NCBI RefSeq assembly: GCF_003012795.1 | Contig: NZ_PXYH01000015.1 | Coordinates: 32,047-96,046 of the forward strand | DNA: 64,000 nt | Direction of reading: 5' to 3' | DNA from: Zobellella taiwanensis | Lineage (GTDB): Bacteria > Pseudomonadota > Gammaproteobacteria > Enterobacterales > Aeromonadaceae | Made by a program: the position numbers and the translations under genes | The notes under the pieces: model-generated | Seen by the model: the letters and a program-made list of their open reading frames with translations, nothing else | What the model was told of the DNA's origin: nothing | Database searches by the model: none | Shown here: piece after piece, positions 49,605-60,760 of the stretch | Layout of the letters: each line of letters starts with the position of its first letter | How positions within the stretch are numbered: the stretch's first letter is position 1

Positions 49605-49763
49605 ATGCTGTTTGGCGAACTGATGCGCGATACCGATACGGGATCATCGACTCCCTTTTGCGACGATTGCTATCCCCTGGAGTTGCTGCTCTGGCTGCAG
49701 CGGGAACAGCAGCGGCAGGAGACACCGGCGGAGCCGTTCCCGGTTGAGGCCATGGCGGCCTGA
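49605..49763 (+). CDS. Putative small protein (52 aa), unrecognised
   Basis: An ATG at 49605 has a perfect AGGAGG 8 bp upstream and opens a 52-codon frame ending at 49763. The product starts MLFGELMRDTDTGSST, has a C-D-D-C pair (PFCDDCYP, about residues 18-25), a hydrophobic/helical LELLLWLQREQQRQ, and an acidic end. I do not recognise the family. The good ribosome-binding site and lack of another gene in the 49540-49827 gap support it being real. Confidence 0.55.
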   Translation: MLFGELMRDTDTGSSTPFCDDCYPLELLLWLQREQQRQETPAEPFPVEAMAA

Positions 49764-49827
49764 ACCACTGTTTTTCCACGCCGGCCGGCGTTAAGCTTGC
49801 CTCATCCCCACCATGATGAGGCAAGCC

Positions 49828-50838
49828 ATGATTGATTTTCGCTCCGATACCGTGACCCATCCCACCCCCGCCATGCGTCGGGCCATGGCCTCGGCGCCGG
49901 TGGGCGACGACGTGTACGGCGACGACCCCACCGTCAATGAGCTGGAAGCCTGGGCGGCAGAACGCCATGGCTTTGAGGCGGCGCTGTTCACCAGCTCCGG
50001 CACCCAGGCCAACCTGCTGGCGCTGATGGCTCACTGCGAGCGCGGCGATGAATACCTGTGCGGCCAGCAGGCCCACAACTATAAATACGAAGGAGGCGGG
50101 GCCGCCGTGCTCGGCTCCATCCAGCCCCAGCCCATCGACAACGAACCCGACGGCAGCCTTTGTCTGGAGCGCCTGGCCGCAGCCATCAAACCCGACGACA
50201 GCCATTTTGCCCGGACCCGGCTGCTCAGCCTGGAAAACACCATCAACGGCAAGGTGTTGCCCCTCGACTACCTGGCCGCGGCCCGGGCGTTTGTGGACCG
50301 GCACGGGTTGCGCCTGCACCTGGACGGAGCCCGGGTCTACCACGCCGCCGTGGCTCAGGAGGTGGACATCACCGCCATTGCCCGTCACTTCGATTCCATG
50401 ACCATCTGTTTGTCCAAGGGGCTGTGTGCGCCCGTGGGCTCGCTGCTGCTGGGGCGGCGGGAGCTGATTGGCAAGGCCCGGCGCTGGCGCAAGGTGCTGG
50501 GGGGTGGCATGCGCCAGGCCGGTATACTGGCGGTGGCGGGGCGGTTGGCACTGACCGAACAGGTGGCGCGGCTGGCGGAAGATCACCAACTGGCCCGTTA
50601 CCTGGCCGAGCGGCTGGCCGGACAGACGGCGGTCGAGGTTCGTCCGGAGCTGGTGCAGACTAACATGCTGTTTGTCCGTTTCGAAGGCTGCGACAGTACG
50701 GCCTTTGCCGATTTCCTGCTGGCCAGGGGCATCAGGGTCAATCCCGGCCGTCCGCTGCGGCTGGTTACCCACAAGGACGTGGACAGAGCCTCGGCCGATG
50801 CCCTGGTGGCGGCCATCGGCGACTTTCTGCGGTGTTAG
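49828..50838 (+). CDS. ltaE: Low-specificity L-threonine aldolase
   Basis: The 336-residue PLP enzyme begins [16 protein letters not shown]. Visible are [26 protein letters not shown] (the aspartate and arginine of the PLP site) and the Schiff-base lysine region [14 protein letters not shown]. It cleaves L-threonine and L-allo-threonine to glycine and acetaldehyde. ATG 49828 has GAGG 6 bp upstream and matches the family start; an in-frame ATG at 49813 is less likely. Confidence 0.94.
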   Translation: MIDFRSDTVTHPTPAMRRAMASAPVGDDVYGDDPTVNELEAWAAERHGFEAALFTSSGTQANLLALMAHCERGDEYLCGQQAHNYKYEGGGAAVLGSIQPQPIDNEPDGSLCLERLAAAIKPDDSHFARTRLLSLENTINGKVLPLDYLAAARAFVDRHGLRLHLDGARVYHAAVAQEVDITAIARHFDSMTICLSKGLCAPVGSLLLGRRELIGKARRWRKVLGGGMRQAGILAVAGRLALTEQVARLAEDHQLARYLAERLAGQTAVEVRPELVQTNMLFVRFEGCDSTAFADFLLARGIRVNPGRPLRLVTHKDVDRASADALVAAIGDFLRC

Positions 50839-50952
50839 CAGGGCGGTGGCGGCCATTCCCCTTGCCGGCAATCCCCGTTAGACTTGGGGCCTGAATTAGA
50901 AGCCGGCGCCGGGGCGCCGGCGCCGCCATCAAGCCCAGCTGGAAAAAGTGTA

Positions 50953-51984
50953 ATGATTCGACTAGCCATCAACGGCTACGGCCGTATTGGGCGCAGTGTT
51001 TTACGGGCTTTCTACGAACGTGACCTGCACCGCCATATGAAGATAGTGGCCATCAACGAACTGGCCGAACCCGAGGCCATGGCCCACCTGACCCGCTATG
51101 ATTCCAGCCACGGCCGCTTCCGGCACGAGGTGACCCTGCTGCCGGGGGCCTTCGAGATAGAGGATGACCCCATCGCCCTGTTCCACGAGCCGGATCCGGC
51201 CAGGCTGCCCTGGCGCGATCTGGGGGTGGATCTGGTGCTCGACTGCACCGGCGTCCTGTCGAGCCGGGCAGATGCTGGCCGGCACCTGGCGGCGGGGGCG
51301 AAAAAAGTGTTGTTTTCCCACCCGGCCGACAATGATGTGGATGCCACCATCGTTTATGGTGTAAACCACCAACAATTGACCGGTGCCGAAACCATCGTCT
51401 CCAACGCCTCCTGTACCACCAACTGTGTGGTGCCCGTAATTGAGACATTGCACAAAGTTTTTAATATAAAATGTGGTAATATTACTACCATTCACTCAGC
51501 CATGAATGACCAACAGGTGATCGATGCCTATCATTCGGATCTGCGCCGGACCCGGGCTGCCAGTCAGTCCATCATCCCGGTCGACACCAAACTGGCCAAG
51601 GGGGTAGAGCGCATCTTGCCCCATTTCGCCGGCAAATTTGAGGCCATTTCCGTACGGGTGCCGACCATCAACGTCACCGCCATGGATCTCAGCGTCATCG
51701 TCGAGAACAAGGCCACCGTCGAGGCCGTCAACCGGGTGCTGCGCGAGGCCGCCGAAGGCCCGCTGCGGGGCATCCTCGGCTATACCGAGGCGCCGCTGGT
51801 GTCGGTCGATTTCAATCATGATCCCCATTCCTCCATCATCGACGGTACCCAGACCCGGGTGAGCGACGCCAATCTGATCAAGATGCTGATGTGGTGCGAT
51901 AATGAATGGGGCTTTGCCAACCGCATGCTCGACACCAGCCTGGCCTGGCTGGCGACCGCCGAGACCGCTTTCAAAAAACACTAG
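50953..51984 (+). CDS. epd: D-erythrose-4-phosphate dehydrogenase
   Basis: The 343-residue GAPDH-family enzyme starts [19 protein letters not shown]. It has catalytic cysteine in SNASCTTNC and ends with [16 protein letters not shown]. Epd-type residues and its place ahead of pgk and fba agree with E4P dehydrogenase, which feeds pyridoxal phosphate synthesis; some GAPDH activity is possible. Start chosen where the Rossmann motif begins; the frame extends 23 codons upstream. A short A+T-rich patch at about 51450-51495 stands out inside the gene. Confidence 0.92.
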   Translation: MIRLAINGYGRIGRSVLRAFYERDLHRHMKIVAINELAEPEAMAHLTRYDSSHGRFRHEVTLLPGAFEIEDDPIALFHEPDPARLPWRDLGVDLVLDCTGVLSSRADAGRHLAAGAKKVLFSHPADNDVDATIVYGVNHQQLTGAETIVSNASCTTNCVVPVIETLHKVFNIKCGNITTIHSAMNDQQVIDAYHSDLRRTRAASQSIIPVDTKLAKGVERILPHFAGKFEAISVRVPTINVTAMDLSVIVENKATVEAVNRVLREAAEGPLRGILGYTEAPLVSVDFNHDPHSSIIDGTQTRVSDANLIKMLMWCDNEWGFANRMLDTSLAWLATAETAFKKH

Positions 51985-52004
51985 TACCTTAAAGAGGACG
52001 TTCT

Positions 52005-53168
52005 ATGTCTGTCATAAAAATGAATGAGCTCGACCTGTCCGGCAAACGGGTGCTGATCCGCGCCGATCTGAACGTACCGGTAAAGGATGGCAAGGTCACC
52101 TCCGACGCCCGCATCCTGGCCTCCCTGCCCACCATCGAAGCGGCATTGGCCCAGGGCGCCAAGGTGATGGTCACCTCCCACCTGGGCCGTCCCACCGAGG
52201 GCGAGTATGCCGACGAGTTCTCCCTGCAGCCGGTGGTCGACTACCTGGCCGCCAAGCTGAGCGCGCCCGTGCGCCTGGCCAAGGACTACCTGAACGGGGT
52301 GGAGGTGGCCGCCGGTGAGCTGGTGGTGCTGGAGAACGTGCGCTTCAACAAGGGCGAGAAGAAAGACGACGAGACCCTGTCCAAGCAGTACGCCGCCCTG
52401 TGCGACGTCTTCGTGATGGATGCCTTCGGCACCGCCCACCGGGCCCAGGCCTCCACCCACGGCGTGGCCAAATTCGCCCCCGTGGCCTGTGCCGGCCCGC
52501 TGCTGTCCGCCGAGCTGGAGGCCCTGGGCAAGGCCCTGGACAACCCGGCCCGGCCCATGGTGGCGGTGGTGGGCGGCTCCAAGGTCTCCACCAAGCTGAC
52601 CGTGCTCGAGTCCCTGTCCAAGATCGCCGACCAGCTGGTGGTGGGCGGCGGCATCTCCAACACCTTCGTGGCCGCCGCCGGGCACAACGTGGGCAAGTCC
52701 CTGTACGAGCCGGATCTGATCCCCGAAGCCAAGCGCCTGATGGAAAGCTGCGACATCCCGCTGGCCACCGACGTGCGCACCGCGCCCGAGTTCTCCGAAA
52801 CCGCCCCGGCCACCGTCAAGCTGGTCTCGCAAGTGACCGACAACGAGGAGATCCTGGATCTGGGTGACGAGTCCGCCCAGCGCCTGGCCGACATCCTGAA
52901 AAATGCCAAGACCATCATCTGGAACGGCCCGGTGGGGGTGTTCGAGTTTGAGAACTTCCGTCGCGGCACCGAGATCGTGGCCCGGGCCATCGCCGAGAGC
53001 GACGCCTTCTCCATCGCCGGCGGCGGCGACACCCTGGCGGCCATCGATCTGTTCGGCATCAAGGATCAGATCTCCTACATCTCCACCGGCGGCGGCGCCT
53101 TCCTCGAGTTCGTGGAAGGCAAGACCCTGCCGGCGGTGGCCATGCTCGAGCAGAGAGCCAAGGGCTGA
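52005..53168 (+). CDS. pgk: Phosphoglycerate kinase
   Basis: The 387-residue glycolytic enzyme has the N-terminal [19 protein letters not shown] signature, basic patch [21 protein letters not shown], and the C-terminal nucleotide site [16 protein letters not shown] and GGGDTLAAI. It interconverts 1,3-bisphosphoglycerate and 3-phosphoglycerate. AAAGAGGA precedes the ATG. It is second in epd-pgk-fbaA. Confidence 0.97.
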   Translation: MSVIKMNELDLSGKRVLIRADLNVPVKDGKVTSDARILASLPTIEAALAQGAKVMVTSHLGRPTEGEYADEFSLQPVVDYLAAKLSAPVRLAKDYLNGVEVAAGELVVLENVRFNKGEKKDDETLSKQYAALCDVFVMDAFGTAHRAQASTHGVAKFAPVACAGPLLSAELEALGKALDNPARPMVAVVGGSKVSTKLTVLESLSKIADQLVVGGGISNTFVAAAGHNVGKSLYEPDLIPEAKRLMESCDIPLATDVRTAPEFSETAPATVKLVSQVTDNEEILDLGDESAQRLADILKNAKTIIWNGPVGVFEFENFRRGTEIVARAIAESDAFSIAGGGDTLAAIDLFGIKDQISYISTGGGAFLEFVEGKTLPAVAMLEQRAKG

Positions 53169-53235
53169 GTTAACCTTATCCATTTAAAGCGGCCGGGTCA
53201 TGCCGGCCGACAAGAGCCTCAACAGGAGCAAGAGA

Positions 53236-54315
<1,080 letters not shown>

Positions 54316-54334
54316 GTCTGTTTTGATGGATGAC

Positions 54335-54361
54335 AATACCGGCCTCGGCCGGTATTTTTTT
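54335..54361 (+). terminator. Rho-independent terminator of epd-pgk-fbaA
   Basis: AATACCGGCC and GGCCGGTATT form an almost loopless dyad followed by a T-run. The central bases likely open to a small loop. Confidence 0.87.
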
Positions 54362-54384
54362 GCCAGTCCCTTATCCTCTGGATC

Positions 54385-54403
54385 CGTTCTAAAAAGTAGA
54401 ACG
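54385..54403. promoter_or_regulatory. Perfect 7-bp inverted repeat upstream of the lap operon
   Basis: CGTTCTA-N5-TAGAACG lies about 185 bp before lapB. It could be an operator or a small hairpin; no regulator can be named. The rest of 54362-54587 shows no gene. Confidence 0.35.
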
Positions 54404-54587
54404 AATGCCCGTCGCCCATAGTGGCTCTTGTCTAAATTTTATAAAAGACTCAATTGGATGAAGCTTCTACTCTTGGCGTAGCGCCAGGCTCTTGCGTCGT
54501 TTGGCCGATAACGTCCGCTCCGGGCCCAGCGGCCGGCATTGTGCGACTAGACTTACAGCTAACATCGGGCAAGGGGTATGGATTGGG

Positions 54588-56735
54588 ATGCATGATATTC
54601 ACGCCGTAGGTCAGGACCCTTTGCTGGAAAGCCTGGTATTCCTGACCAAATACCACGGACACCCCTATCAGGGCGAGGCGCTGATCAGCGGCCTGCCCCT
54701 GGCCGATGGCAAGCTGACCCCTGTATTGCTGGAGCGGGCGGCCGAACGGGCGGGACTGGCGGTGCGCTTCCAGGCCCAGGAGCTTGGCGAGCTGTCGGAG
54801 CTGCTGCTGCCCTGTATCCTGTTGCTGGAGGAAGGCAATGCCTGCGTGTTGCTCGAGCTGCAGCGGGAGCAGGGGCGTGCCCGGGTCATTCTGGCTGCCA
54901 CCGGCGATGGTGAGCACTGGCTCGATCTTGACCGGCTCGAGCCGCTCTACAGCGGCAATCTGTTCCTGGTCAAACCCCGTTTTCGCTACGATGAGCGTGC
55001 TCCGCGTACCCTGGAGACCACGGAGGGGCATTGGTTCTGGGGGACCCTGCGCCAGTCCGCCAGCATTTACCGGGATGTGCTGGTCGCCTCCCTGCTGATC
55101 AACCTGTTTGCCGTGGTGACTCCCCTGTTCACCATGAACGTATACGACAAGATAGTGCCCAACCTGGCCTTCGATTCGCTCTGGGTGCTGGCAATAGGGG
55201 CCGGCATTGTCTTCCTGTTTGATTTTCTGATGCGCATGCTGCGTGGTTATTTCATTGATATTGCAGGTAAAAAGTCGGACGTACTGCTGTCGGCACGGAT
55301 TTTTTCCAAGGTGATGGGCATGCGTATGGAGGCCAGACCGCCTTCCACCGGCGCCTTTGCCCGGCACCTGCAGGAATTCGAGTCGATCCGCGACTTTCTG
55401 ACCTCGGCCACGGTGTCGGCGCTGGTCGACATTCCCTTTACCCTGGTGTTCCTGCTGGTGATCTGGATTTTTGCCGGCCCCATGGTTGGGGTGCCGATCG
55501 TGGCGGTGGCGGTACTGGCCCTGTACAGCCTGCTGGTGCAGGGACCGCTGCGGCGCAGCATAGAAGAGGGCTCGCGGCTGGCGTCCCAGAAAAACGCCAA
55601 CCTGGTCGAGGGTATTGCCGGGCTTGAAACCATCAAGCTGTTTGGTGCCCAGGGGACTTTCCAGCACCGCTGGGAGCAGGCGGTCAGCCACATGGCCAGC
55701 TGGGGCATCACCACGCGCAAGCTGACCAATTCGGTCTCGACGCTGGCGCACATCAGCCAGCAACTGGTGACGGTGACGCTGATCATCTACGGCGTTTACC
55801 TGATTGCGGACGGCCAACTGACCATGGGCGGGCTGATTGCCGCCGTTATGCTCAGCGGACGGGCCATCGCCCCCATGGTGCAGCTGTCGGTGCTGTCGAC
55901 CCGTTATAACCAGGCCAGGTCGGCGATGTCGGTGCTGGAGCAGATCATGGCGGCGCCGGACGAGCAGGAAAGCGAGCGTCGCTATGTGCATCATCCGGTG
56001 TTTCGGGGCGATATCGAGCTGGACCGGGTGTCCTTTCGTTACCCGGGCATGGAGCACAATGTGCTGAACCGGGTGTCCCTCAGCATTCGTGCCGGCGAGC
56101 GGGTGGCCATTATCGGCCGTATCGGCTCGGGCAAGACTACCCTGGAGCGCCTGCTGGTGGGGCTGTACCAGGCCACAGAGGGCGCTATCCGCATCGACGG
56201 CATCGACATCGGCCAGTTGCAGCCGGCGGTATTGCGCCGCCATATCGGCTGCGTCCCCCAGGATGTCACCCTGTTTTTCGGCTCCATTCGCGACAATATC
56301 GTGATCGCCAACCCCCTGGCGGACGAGAGCCGGGTGCTGCGCGCCGCCCAGCGCGCCGGCGTTACCCTGTTCACCAACCGGGATCCCCAGGGGCTGGATC
56401 GTCAGGTTGGCGAAGGCGGGCGGCAACTCTCGGGCGGCCAGCGCCAGGCCATCGCCATTGCCCGCGCCCTGCTCAACGAGCCGCCGATGCTGATCCTCGA
56501 CGAACCCACCTCCAATATGGACAACCGCTCCGAATCCTATATCCGCCAGCAACTTGGCAAGCTCGATCGCAAATCCACCCTGCTGCTCATTACCCACAGG
56601 ACCTCGATGCTGGAGATTGTCGACCGCATCATAGTGCTGGAACAGGGTGTGGTGGTGGCGGATGGCCCCAAGCAGCAGGTGCTGCAACAGCTGAGCGCCG
56701 GCAAGGTCAGGGCGCAGGAGGTGGCCAATGGCTAG
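54588..56735 (+). CDS. lapB: Type I secretion ABC transporter, LapB-like
   Basis: The 715-residue protein has an N-terminal C39-peptidase-like domain without the catalytic cysteine (about residues 5-135), six membrane helices (about 155-440) and an ABC ATPase with Walker A GRIGSGKTT, signature LSGGQRQA, Walker B MLILDEPT and H-loop THR. This is the layout of LapB, which energises export of giant LapA-type adhesins. The lapC start overlaps its end by 8 bp. The start codon ATG 54588 lies in a frame that opens at 54492; AAGGGG at 54571 is a distant ribosome-binding site. Confidence 0.92.
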   Translation: MHDIHAVGQDPLLESLVFLTKYHGHPYQGEALISGLPLADGKLTPVLLERAAERAGLAVRFQAQELGELSELLLPCILLLEEGNACVLLELQREQGRARVILAATGDGEHWLDLDRLEPLYSGNLFLVKPRFRYDERAPRTLETTEGHWFWGTLRQSASIYRDVLVASLLINLFAVVTPLFTMNVYDKIVPNLAFDSLWVLAIGAGIVFLFDFLMRMLRGYFIDIAGKKSDVLLSARIFSKVMGMRMEARPPSTGAFARHLQEFESIRDFLTSATVSALVDIPFTLVFLLVIWIFAGPMVGVPIVAVAVLALYSLLVQGPLRRSIEEGSRLASQKNANLVEGIAGLETIKLFGAQGTFQHRWEQAVSHMASWGITTRKLTNSVSTLAHISQQLVTVTLIIYGVYLIADGQLTMGGLIAAVMLSGRAIAPMVQLSVLSTRYNQARSAMSVLEQIMAAPDEQESERRYVHHPVFRGDIELDRVSFRYPGMEHNVLNRVSLSIRAGERVAIIGRIGSGKTTLERLLVGLYQATEGAIRIDGIDIGQLQPAVLRRHIGCVPQDVTLFFGSIRDNIVIANPLADESRVLRAAQRAGVTLFTNRDPQGLDRQVGEGGRQLSGGQRQAIAIARALLNEPPMLILDEPTSNMDNRSESYIRQQLGKLDRKSTLLLITHRTSMLEIVDRIIVLEQGVVVADGPKQQVLQQLSAGKVRAQEVANG

Positions 56736-58113
56736 ATCGCGCCTGCCCCCCGAGTTGCTCGAATTCAGCAACGACACCGCGGCGGCGGTGATGCTCAACA
56801 CCCCCTCCCGGGCCCGGTTGCTGCTGTGGTGCATGCTGCTGTTCGTGGTGGTGGCCCTGGTTTGGGCCCATTATGCCCAACTGGATGAAGTGACCTCGGG
56901 CCAGGGCCGGGTGATCCCGTCCCAGCAGTTGCAGGTGGTGTCCAACCTTGAAGGCGGCATAGTTCGCGAGCTGTATGTCCGCGAAGGCCAGCAGGTGGAA
57001 AAGGATCAGCCGCTGCTGTTGATTGACGACACCCGGTTTCGCTCCGATCTGCGCGAGCGCGAGCAGGAGATCGCCGCCCTGCAGGGGGACATTATCCGCC
57101 TGAGGGCTGAAGTGGCCGGCGTGGTGATCAGCGAGGATCCGGCCCTGGCCTGGCGGGAGCAGGTGCAGCTGAGGATAGAGCCGCTGCTGTTCAGCGACAG
57201 CTTTAACGATAAGTATCCCGGCCAGGCGGACATCCAGCAGGCGGTATACAGCGAGCGGATGGGCTATATCGGCAACCAGTTGTCCATCCTCGGCCAGCAG
57301 ATAGAGCAGCGCGAGCAGGAGATCATCGAGACCCACTCCCGTGTCCGCACCCTGCAGCGGGGAGTGTCCCTGGCCGCGCGGGAAGTAGACATCAGTCGCC
57401 CCCTGGCGCGGGAAGGAATCGTGCCCCAGGTGGAAATACTGCGCCTGGAGCGGGAACTCAACCGCATGCAGGGCGAGCTGGAGTCGACCCGGCTGGCCCT
57501 GCCCAAGCTGGATGCCTCGCTCAGGGAAACCATCTTCAAGCGCAAGGAAGTGGCGCTGACCTTCAGATCCGAATCCCAGAAAGAGCTGAGCGAGCGGCGC
57601 AGCCGCCAGGCTTTACTGCAGGAGGGCGAGGTCGGCCTGCAGGACAGGGTGGAACGGACCCTGGTCACGGCGCCGCTCAAGGGCACGGTCAAGACGCTCA
57701 GGATCAACACTGTGGGTGGCGTCATCCAGCCGGGCATGAACCTGGTCGAGATTGTGCCGCTGGAAGACACCCTGCTGGTGGAAGCCAGGGTGTCCCCAAA
57801 AGACATAGGGTTTTTGCGTCCCGGGCTGGAGGCGATGGTCAAGTTTACCGCCTATGATTTCACTATCTACGGCGGACTCAAAGGAGAGGTGGAAAAGATC
57901 AGTGCCGACTCCATCCAGGATGAAGAGGGCAACACCTTTTACCTGGCCACGGTCCGGACCTACGACAGCTTTTTGGGGAGTGAGGCGGCACCCATGCCCA
58001 TTATCCCCGGCATGCAGGCGGGAGTCGACATAGTGACCGGCAAGAAAAGCGTACTGGATTACATGTTGAAACCGATTTTGAGAGCCAAACAAAGCGCTTT
58101 ACGAGAGCGCTGA
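56728..58113 (+). CDS. lapC: Type I secretion membrane fusion protein, HlyD family, LapC-like
   Basis: The 461-residue protein has one N-terminal membrane helix (about residues 32-50). A biotinyl-lipoyl-like half (VVSNLEGGIVRELYVREGQQVEKDQPL) follows, then a long alpha-helical hairpin (about 110-310), the second half (LVTAPLKGTVKTLRINTVGGVI), and a C-terminal beta barrel. It joins the inner-membrane LapB to the outer-membrane TolC-like LapE. The order LapB, LapC, LapE is the usual one for adhesin secretion. Confidence 0.92.
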   Translation: MARSRLPPELLEFSNDTAAAVMLNTPSRARLLLWCMLLFVVVALVWAHYAQLDEVTSGQGRVIPSQQLQVVSNLEGGIVRELYVREGQQVEKDQPLLLIDDTRFRSDLREREQEIAALQGDIIRLRAEVAGVVISEDPALAWREQVQLRIEPLLFSDSFNDKYPGQADIQQAVYSERMGYIGNQLSILGQQIEQREQEIIETHSRVRTLQRGVSLAAREVDISRPLAREGIVPQVEILRLERELNRMQGELESTRLALPKLDASLRETIFKRKEVALTFRSESQKELSERRSRQALLQEGEVGLQDRVERTLVTAPLKGTVKTLRINTVGGVIQPGMNLVEIVPLEDTLLVEARVSPKDIGFLRPGLEAMVKFTAYDFTIYGGLKGEVEKISADSIQDEEGNTFYLATVRTYDSFLGSEAAPMPIIPGMQAGVDIVTGKKSVLDYMLKPILRAKQSALRER

Positions 58114-58137
58114 GAGATAAAAAGGAAGGGAATCACT

Positions 58138-59451
58138 ATGAAACACTCGACCCTGGCCATTGCGGTGCTGTCTGCCTTGTGGCTGCCGGCGCAGGCCCAG
58201 ACACTGGAAGAAGCGGTAACCGAGGCACTGATGACGCATCCCCGGGTGAAGGAAGCCTTTCACCTCTATCAGTCCCGGCAGTATGATCAGGACGCGGCCT
58301 TCGCGGGCTATCTGCCGCGGCTGGATGCCAGCGCCGGCATCGGCTACGAAGATACCGACAGCCCGGGTACCCGCAGCAACCCCGCCGCCGATGACAGCCT
58401 GACCCGGCGCGAACTGGGGCTGTCCCTGCGCCAGATGCTGTTTGACGGGTTCAAGACCTCGAGCAACGTGGGCCGGACCGGCGCCGAGGCGGATGCCCAG
58501 CGCTACAGCCTGCTGGCCACCGCCGAAAACGTGGCCCTCAGCGTGGCCGAGGCCTACCTCAACCTGCTGCGTTATTCGGAAGTGGTCGAGTTGTCCCGGC
58601 TCAACCTGGAAACCCATGAGCAGATCCGATCCGATATCCAGAAACGCACCGATTCCGGGCTGGGCTCCAGCGCCGACTATACCCAGATCCAGGGACGGGT
58701 GGCGCGGGCCTACGCCAATATGACGTCGGCGGAAAACAACCTGCGCGATGCCCAGAGCCGCTTTATATCGCTGGTCAACCGGGAGCCCGAGGAGCTGCGC
58801 CAGCCCAGGCCCGATGCCAACTACATGCCTGCCACCCTGGACGATGCCCTGGTCAAGGCCGGGGAGGGCCATCCCACCCTGCTGATGGCCGCCCATGACG
58901 TGGAAGCGGCCCGCTACCAGTACGAAGGAGCCCAGTCCGGCTTTTATCCGACGCTGGCCATCGAGGTCGACCAGAACTGGAACGACAATATCGACGGGGT
59001 GGAAGGTCGCAACGAGGACCTGACCGCCATGTTGCGCATGCGCTACAACCTGTTCAACGGCGGTGCCGACGTGGCTGCCAGCAAATCTGCTTCGGCCCTG
59101 GAGATGCAGGCCAAGGACATCAAGATGAATGCCCATCGCCAGGTCAGCGAGGGAACCCGCCTGGCCTGGTCCGCCTACGAGACCCTGGGCCGGCAGAAGG
59201 AATTTCTGCGCCAGCACGTGGAGTCCAGCTACCAGACGGTGGAAGCCTACAAGAAACAGTTCACCCTGGGAGACCGGACCTTGCTGGACGTGTTGAACAC
59301 CGAAAACGAACTGTTTGAAGCCCGTCGCTCCTACATTGAAGCGGAGCACGATCACCTGCTGGCCGAATACCGTATCATGAACGCGACCGGCCAGTTGCTC
59401 GAAGCGCTGCGATTCACCCAACCCGCCCAGTGGTCGGGCCATCAACAATGA
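58138..59451 (+). CDS. lapE: TolC family outer-membrane factor, LapE-like
   Basis: The 437-residue precursor has a signal peptide (cut at about PAQA, residue 20). Two TolC/OEP repeats follow: TLEEAVTEALMTHPRVKEA and the second-half VAASKSASALEMQAKDIKM, together with LLDVLNTENELFEARRSYIEAEHD near the end. These form the trimeric outer-membrane channel of the type I system. GGAAGGGAA precedes the start. Confidence 0.92.
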   Translation: MKHSTLAIAVLSALWLPAQAQTLEEAVTEALMTHPRVKEAFHLYQSRQYDQDAAFAGYLPRLDASAGIGYEDTDSPGTRSNPAADDSLTRRELGLSLRQMLFDGFKTSSNVGRTGAEADAQRYSLLATAENVALSVAEAYLNLLRYSEVVELSRLNLETHEQIRSDIQKRTDSGLGSSADYTQIQGRVARAYANMTSAENNLRDAQSRFISLVNREPEELRQPRPDANYMPATLDDALVKAGEGHPTLLMAAHDVEAARYQYEGAQSGFYPTLAIEVDQNWNDNIDGVEGRNEDLTAMLRMRYNLFNGGADVAASKSASALEMQAKDIKMNAHRQVSEGTRLAWSAYETLGRQKEFLRQHVESSYQTVEAYKKQFTLGDRTLLDVLNTENELFEARRSYIEAEHDHLLAEYRIMNATGQLLEALRFTQPAQWSGHQQ

Positions 59452-59462
59452 GGGATGCCATC

Positions 59463-60050
59463 ATGAAACCATGGATGATATGTGCCCTGCTGCTGGCGCT
59501 GAGCGGTTGCAGCCTGACGGCGGAACCTGAGCTGGAAACCCTGCCGGCCCACGATCTGTCGGATCCCGACTGGGATGGCGTGATCAATGCCCGCGAGGCC
59601 TGTAACGATACGCCACTGGGCGCCGAGGTGGACAACGTCGGTTGCCACGGCGACACCTCCCGGGAACTCAAGCAGGATCTGATGGTGCTGTTCGCCCACG
59701 ACAGCGCGGTGATCAGCCCTGAATATCAGGAGATCATCGGCCGGATGGCGGCCTTTATGCAAGAAGCCCCCGAACAACGCCTGCTGCTGGAAGGGCACGC
59801 CAGCCAGGTAGGATCTGCCGAGTACAATATCGCCCTGTCCAAGCGGCGGGCTGAAGCGGTGCGGGCGGCGATGATCGGTGCCGGCGTGGACGGCTCCCGC
59901 CTCGACATCATCGGTTACGGAGAAAGCCAGCCGTTGTTGATGGGCGAGGACGAGCAGTCGGCGGCGGCCAACCGCCGGGTAGTGGGGGCCTTGACCAGTT
60001 CCCGCGAGGGCGTGCGGATGCGCTGGAATGTCTTCAGCATGGAGCGCTGA
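59463..60050 (+). CDS. OmpA-family lipoprotein in the lap operon
   Basis: The 195-residue protein has a lipoprotein signal (LLLALSGC, lipidated cysteine at about residue 17), a short thrombospondin-like calcium motif region (DPDWDGVINAREACNDTPLGAEVD), and a C-terminal OmpA peptidoglycan-binding domain (LLEGHASQVGSAEYNIALSKRRAEAV). OmpA-like proteins with this layout accompany Lap/Bpf adhesin systems in Shewanella and Aeromonas relatives (from memory). A likely role is anchoring the secretion assembly to peptidoglycan. It starts 12 bp after lapE and lies just before lapG. Confidence 0.85.
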   Translation: MKPWMICALLLALSGCSLTAEPELETLPAHDLSDPDWDGVINAREACNDTPLGAEVDNVGCHGDTSRELKQDLMVLFAHDSAVISPEYQEIIGRMAAFMQEAPEQRLLLEGHASQVGSAEYNIALSKRRAEAVRAAMIGAGVDGSRLDIIGYGESQPLLMGEDEQSAAANRRVVGALTSSREGVRMRWNVFSMER

Positions 60051-60057
60051 TCCTACC

Positions 60058-60759
60058 TTGAGGAAGCCGGCCGGCGGCGCGCGCCTTGTTTGGTGTCTGC
60101 TCGGGTGGGTGCTGGCCCTGTCGTGGGGCTGGCCGGCTCGTTCCCTGGATCCCCAGGATAACGACATGGTCTCCGCCGTCGGCGGTTTTTACGGTGCCCG
60201 CGCCGAGCAGAGAACAAGGGAGTGGCGGCAATTGGTACGCCAGGGGCAGGGCAGTGGCTGGAGCGAACGGGAAGCGTTGAGCCGGGTCAATATTTTCTTC
60301 AACCGGCTGCGCTTTATCGACGATATCCGCCTGTGGGGCAAGGAAGACTACTGGGCCACGCCACTGGAAATGCTCGGCGCCGGGGGCGGGGACTGCGAGG
60401 ATTTCAGTATCGCCAAATATTTTTCCCTGCTCGAACTGGGCATTGATGACGAAAAGCTGCGCCTGGTTTACGTCAAGGCGCTGGAGCTCGATCAGTTTCA
60501 CATGGTAGTGGCATTCTATCCCACCCCTGCCTCGGTGCCGCTGATCCTCGACAACCTGGAGGGAACCATACGGCCGGCCACCCAGCGCACCGATCTGCAA
60601 CCCGTGTACAGTTTCAACGGTCAGCATCTGTGGCTGATGAAGGAAAGGGGGCGGGGGGAACTGGCCGGACAGGCCTCCCGGCTTTCACTATGGAATGACT
60701 TGCGCAGCCGTTTCGGTGTCAACCGCCTGAACAGGCCGAACATGGATCTGGACCGCTAA
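60058..60759 (+). CDS. lapG: Periplasmic cysteine protease LapG (transglutaminase-like, BTLCP family)
   Basis: With a TTG start at 60058 the 233-residue precursor begins MRKPAGGARL and has a fitting signal peptide (VWCLLGWVLALSWGWPARS). An ATG at 60028 inside the previous gene is an alternative. The catalytic triad of LapG is visible: cysteine in GGGDCEDFS (about C113), histidine in DQFHMVV (about H148) and aspartate in LILDNLEG (about D165). LapG removes the N-terminal retention module of the adhesin when c-di-GMP is low. lapD begins one base after its stop. Confidence 0.92.
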   Translation: MRKPAGGARLVWCLLGWVLALSWGWPARSLDPQDNDMVSAVGGFYGARAEQRTREWRQLVRQGQGSGWSEREALSRVNIFFNRLRFIDDIRLWGKEDYWATPLEMLGAGGGDCEDFSIAKYFSLLELGIDDEKLRLVYVKALELDQFHMVVAFYPTPASVPLILDNLEGTIRPATQRTDLQPVYSFNGQHLWLMKERGRGELAGQASRLSLWNDLRSRFGVNRLNRPNMDLDR

Positions 60760-60760
60760 T

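Noticed and set aside
54450..56834. 794-codon open frame opposite lapB
   Set aside because: lapB has all ABC transporter motifs; the antisense frame is Gln/His/Gly-rich without homology.
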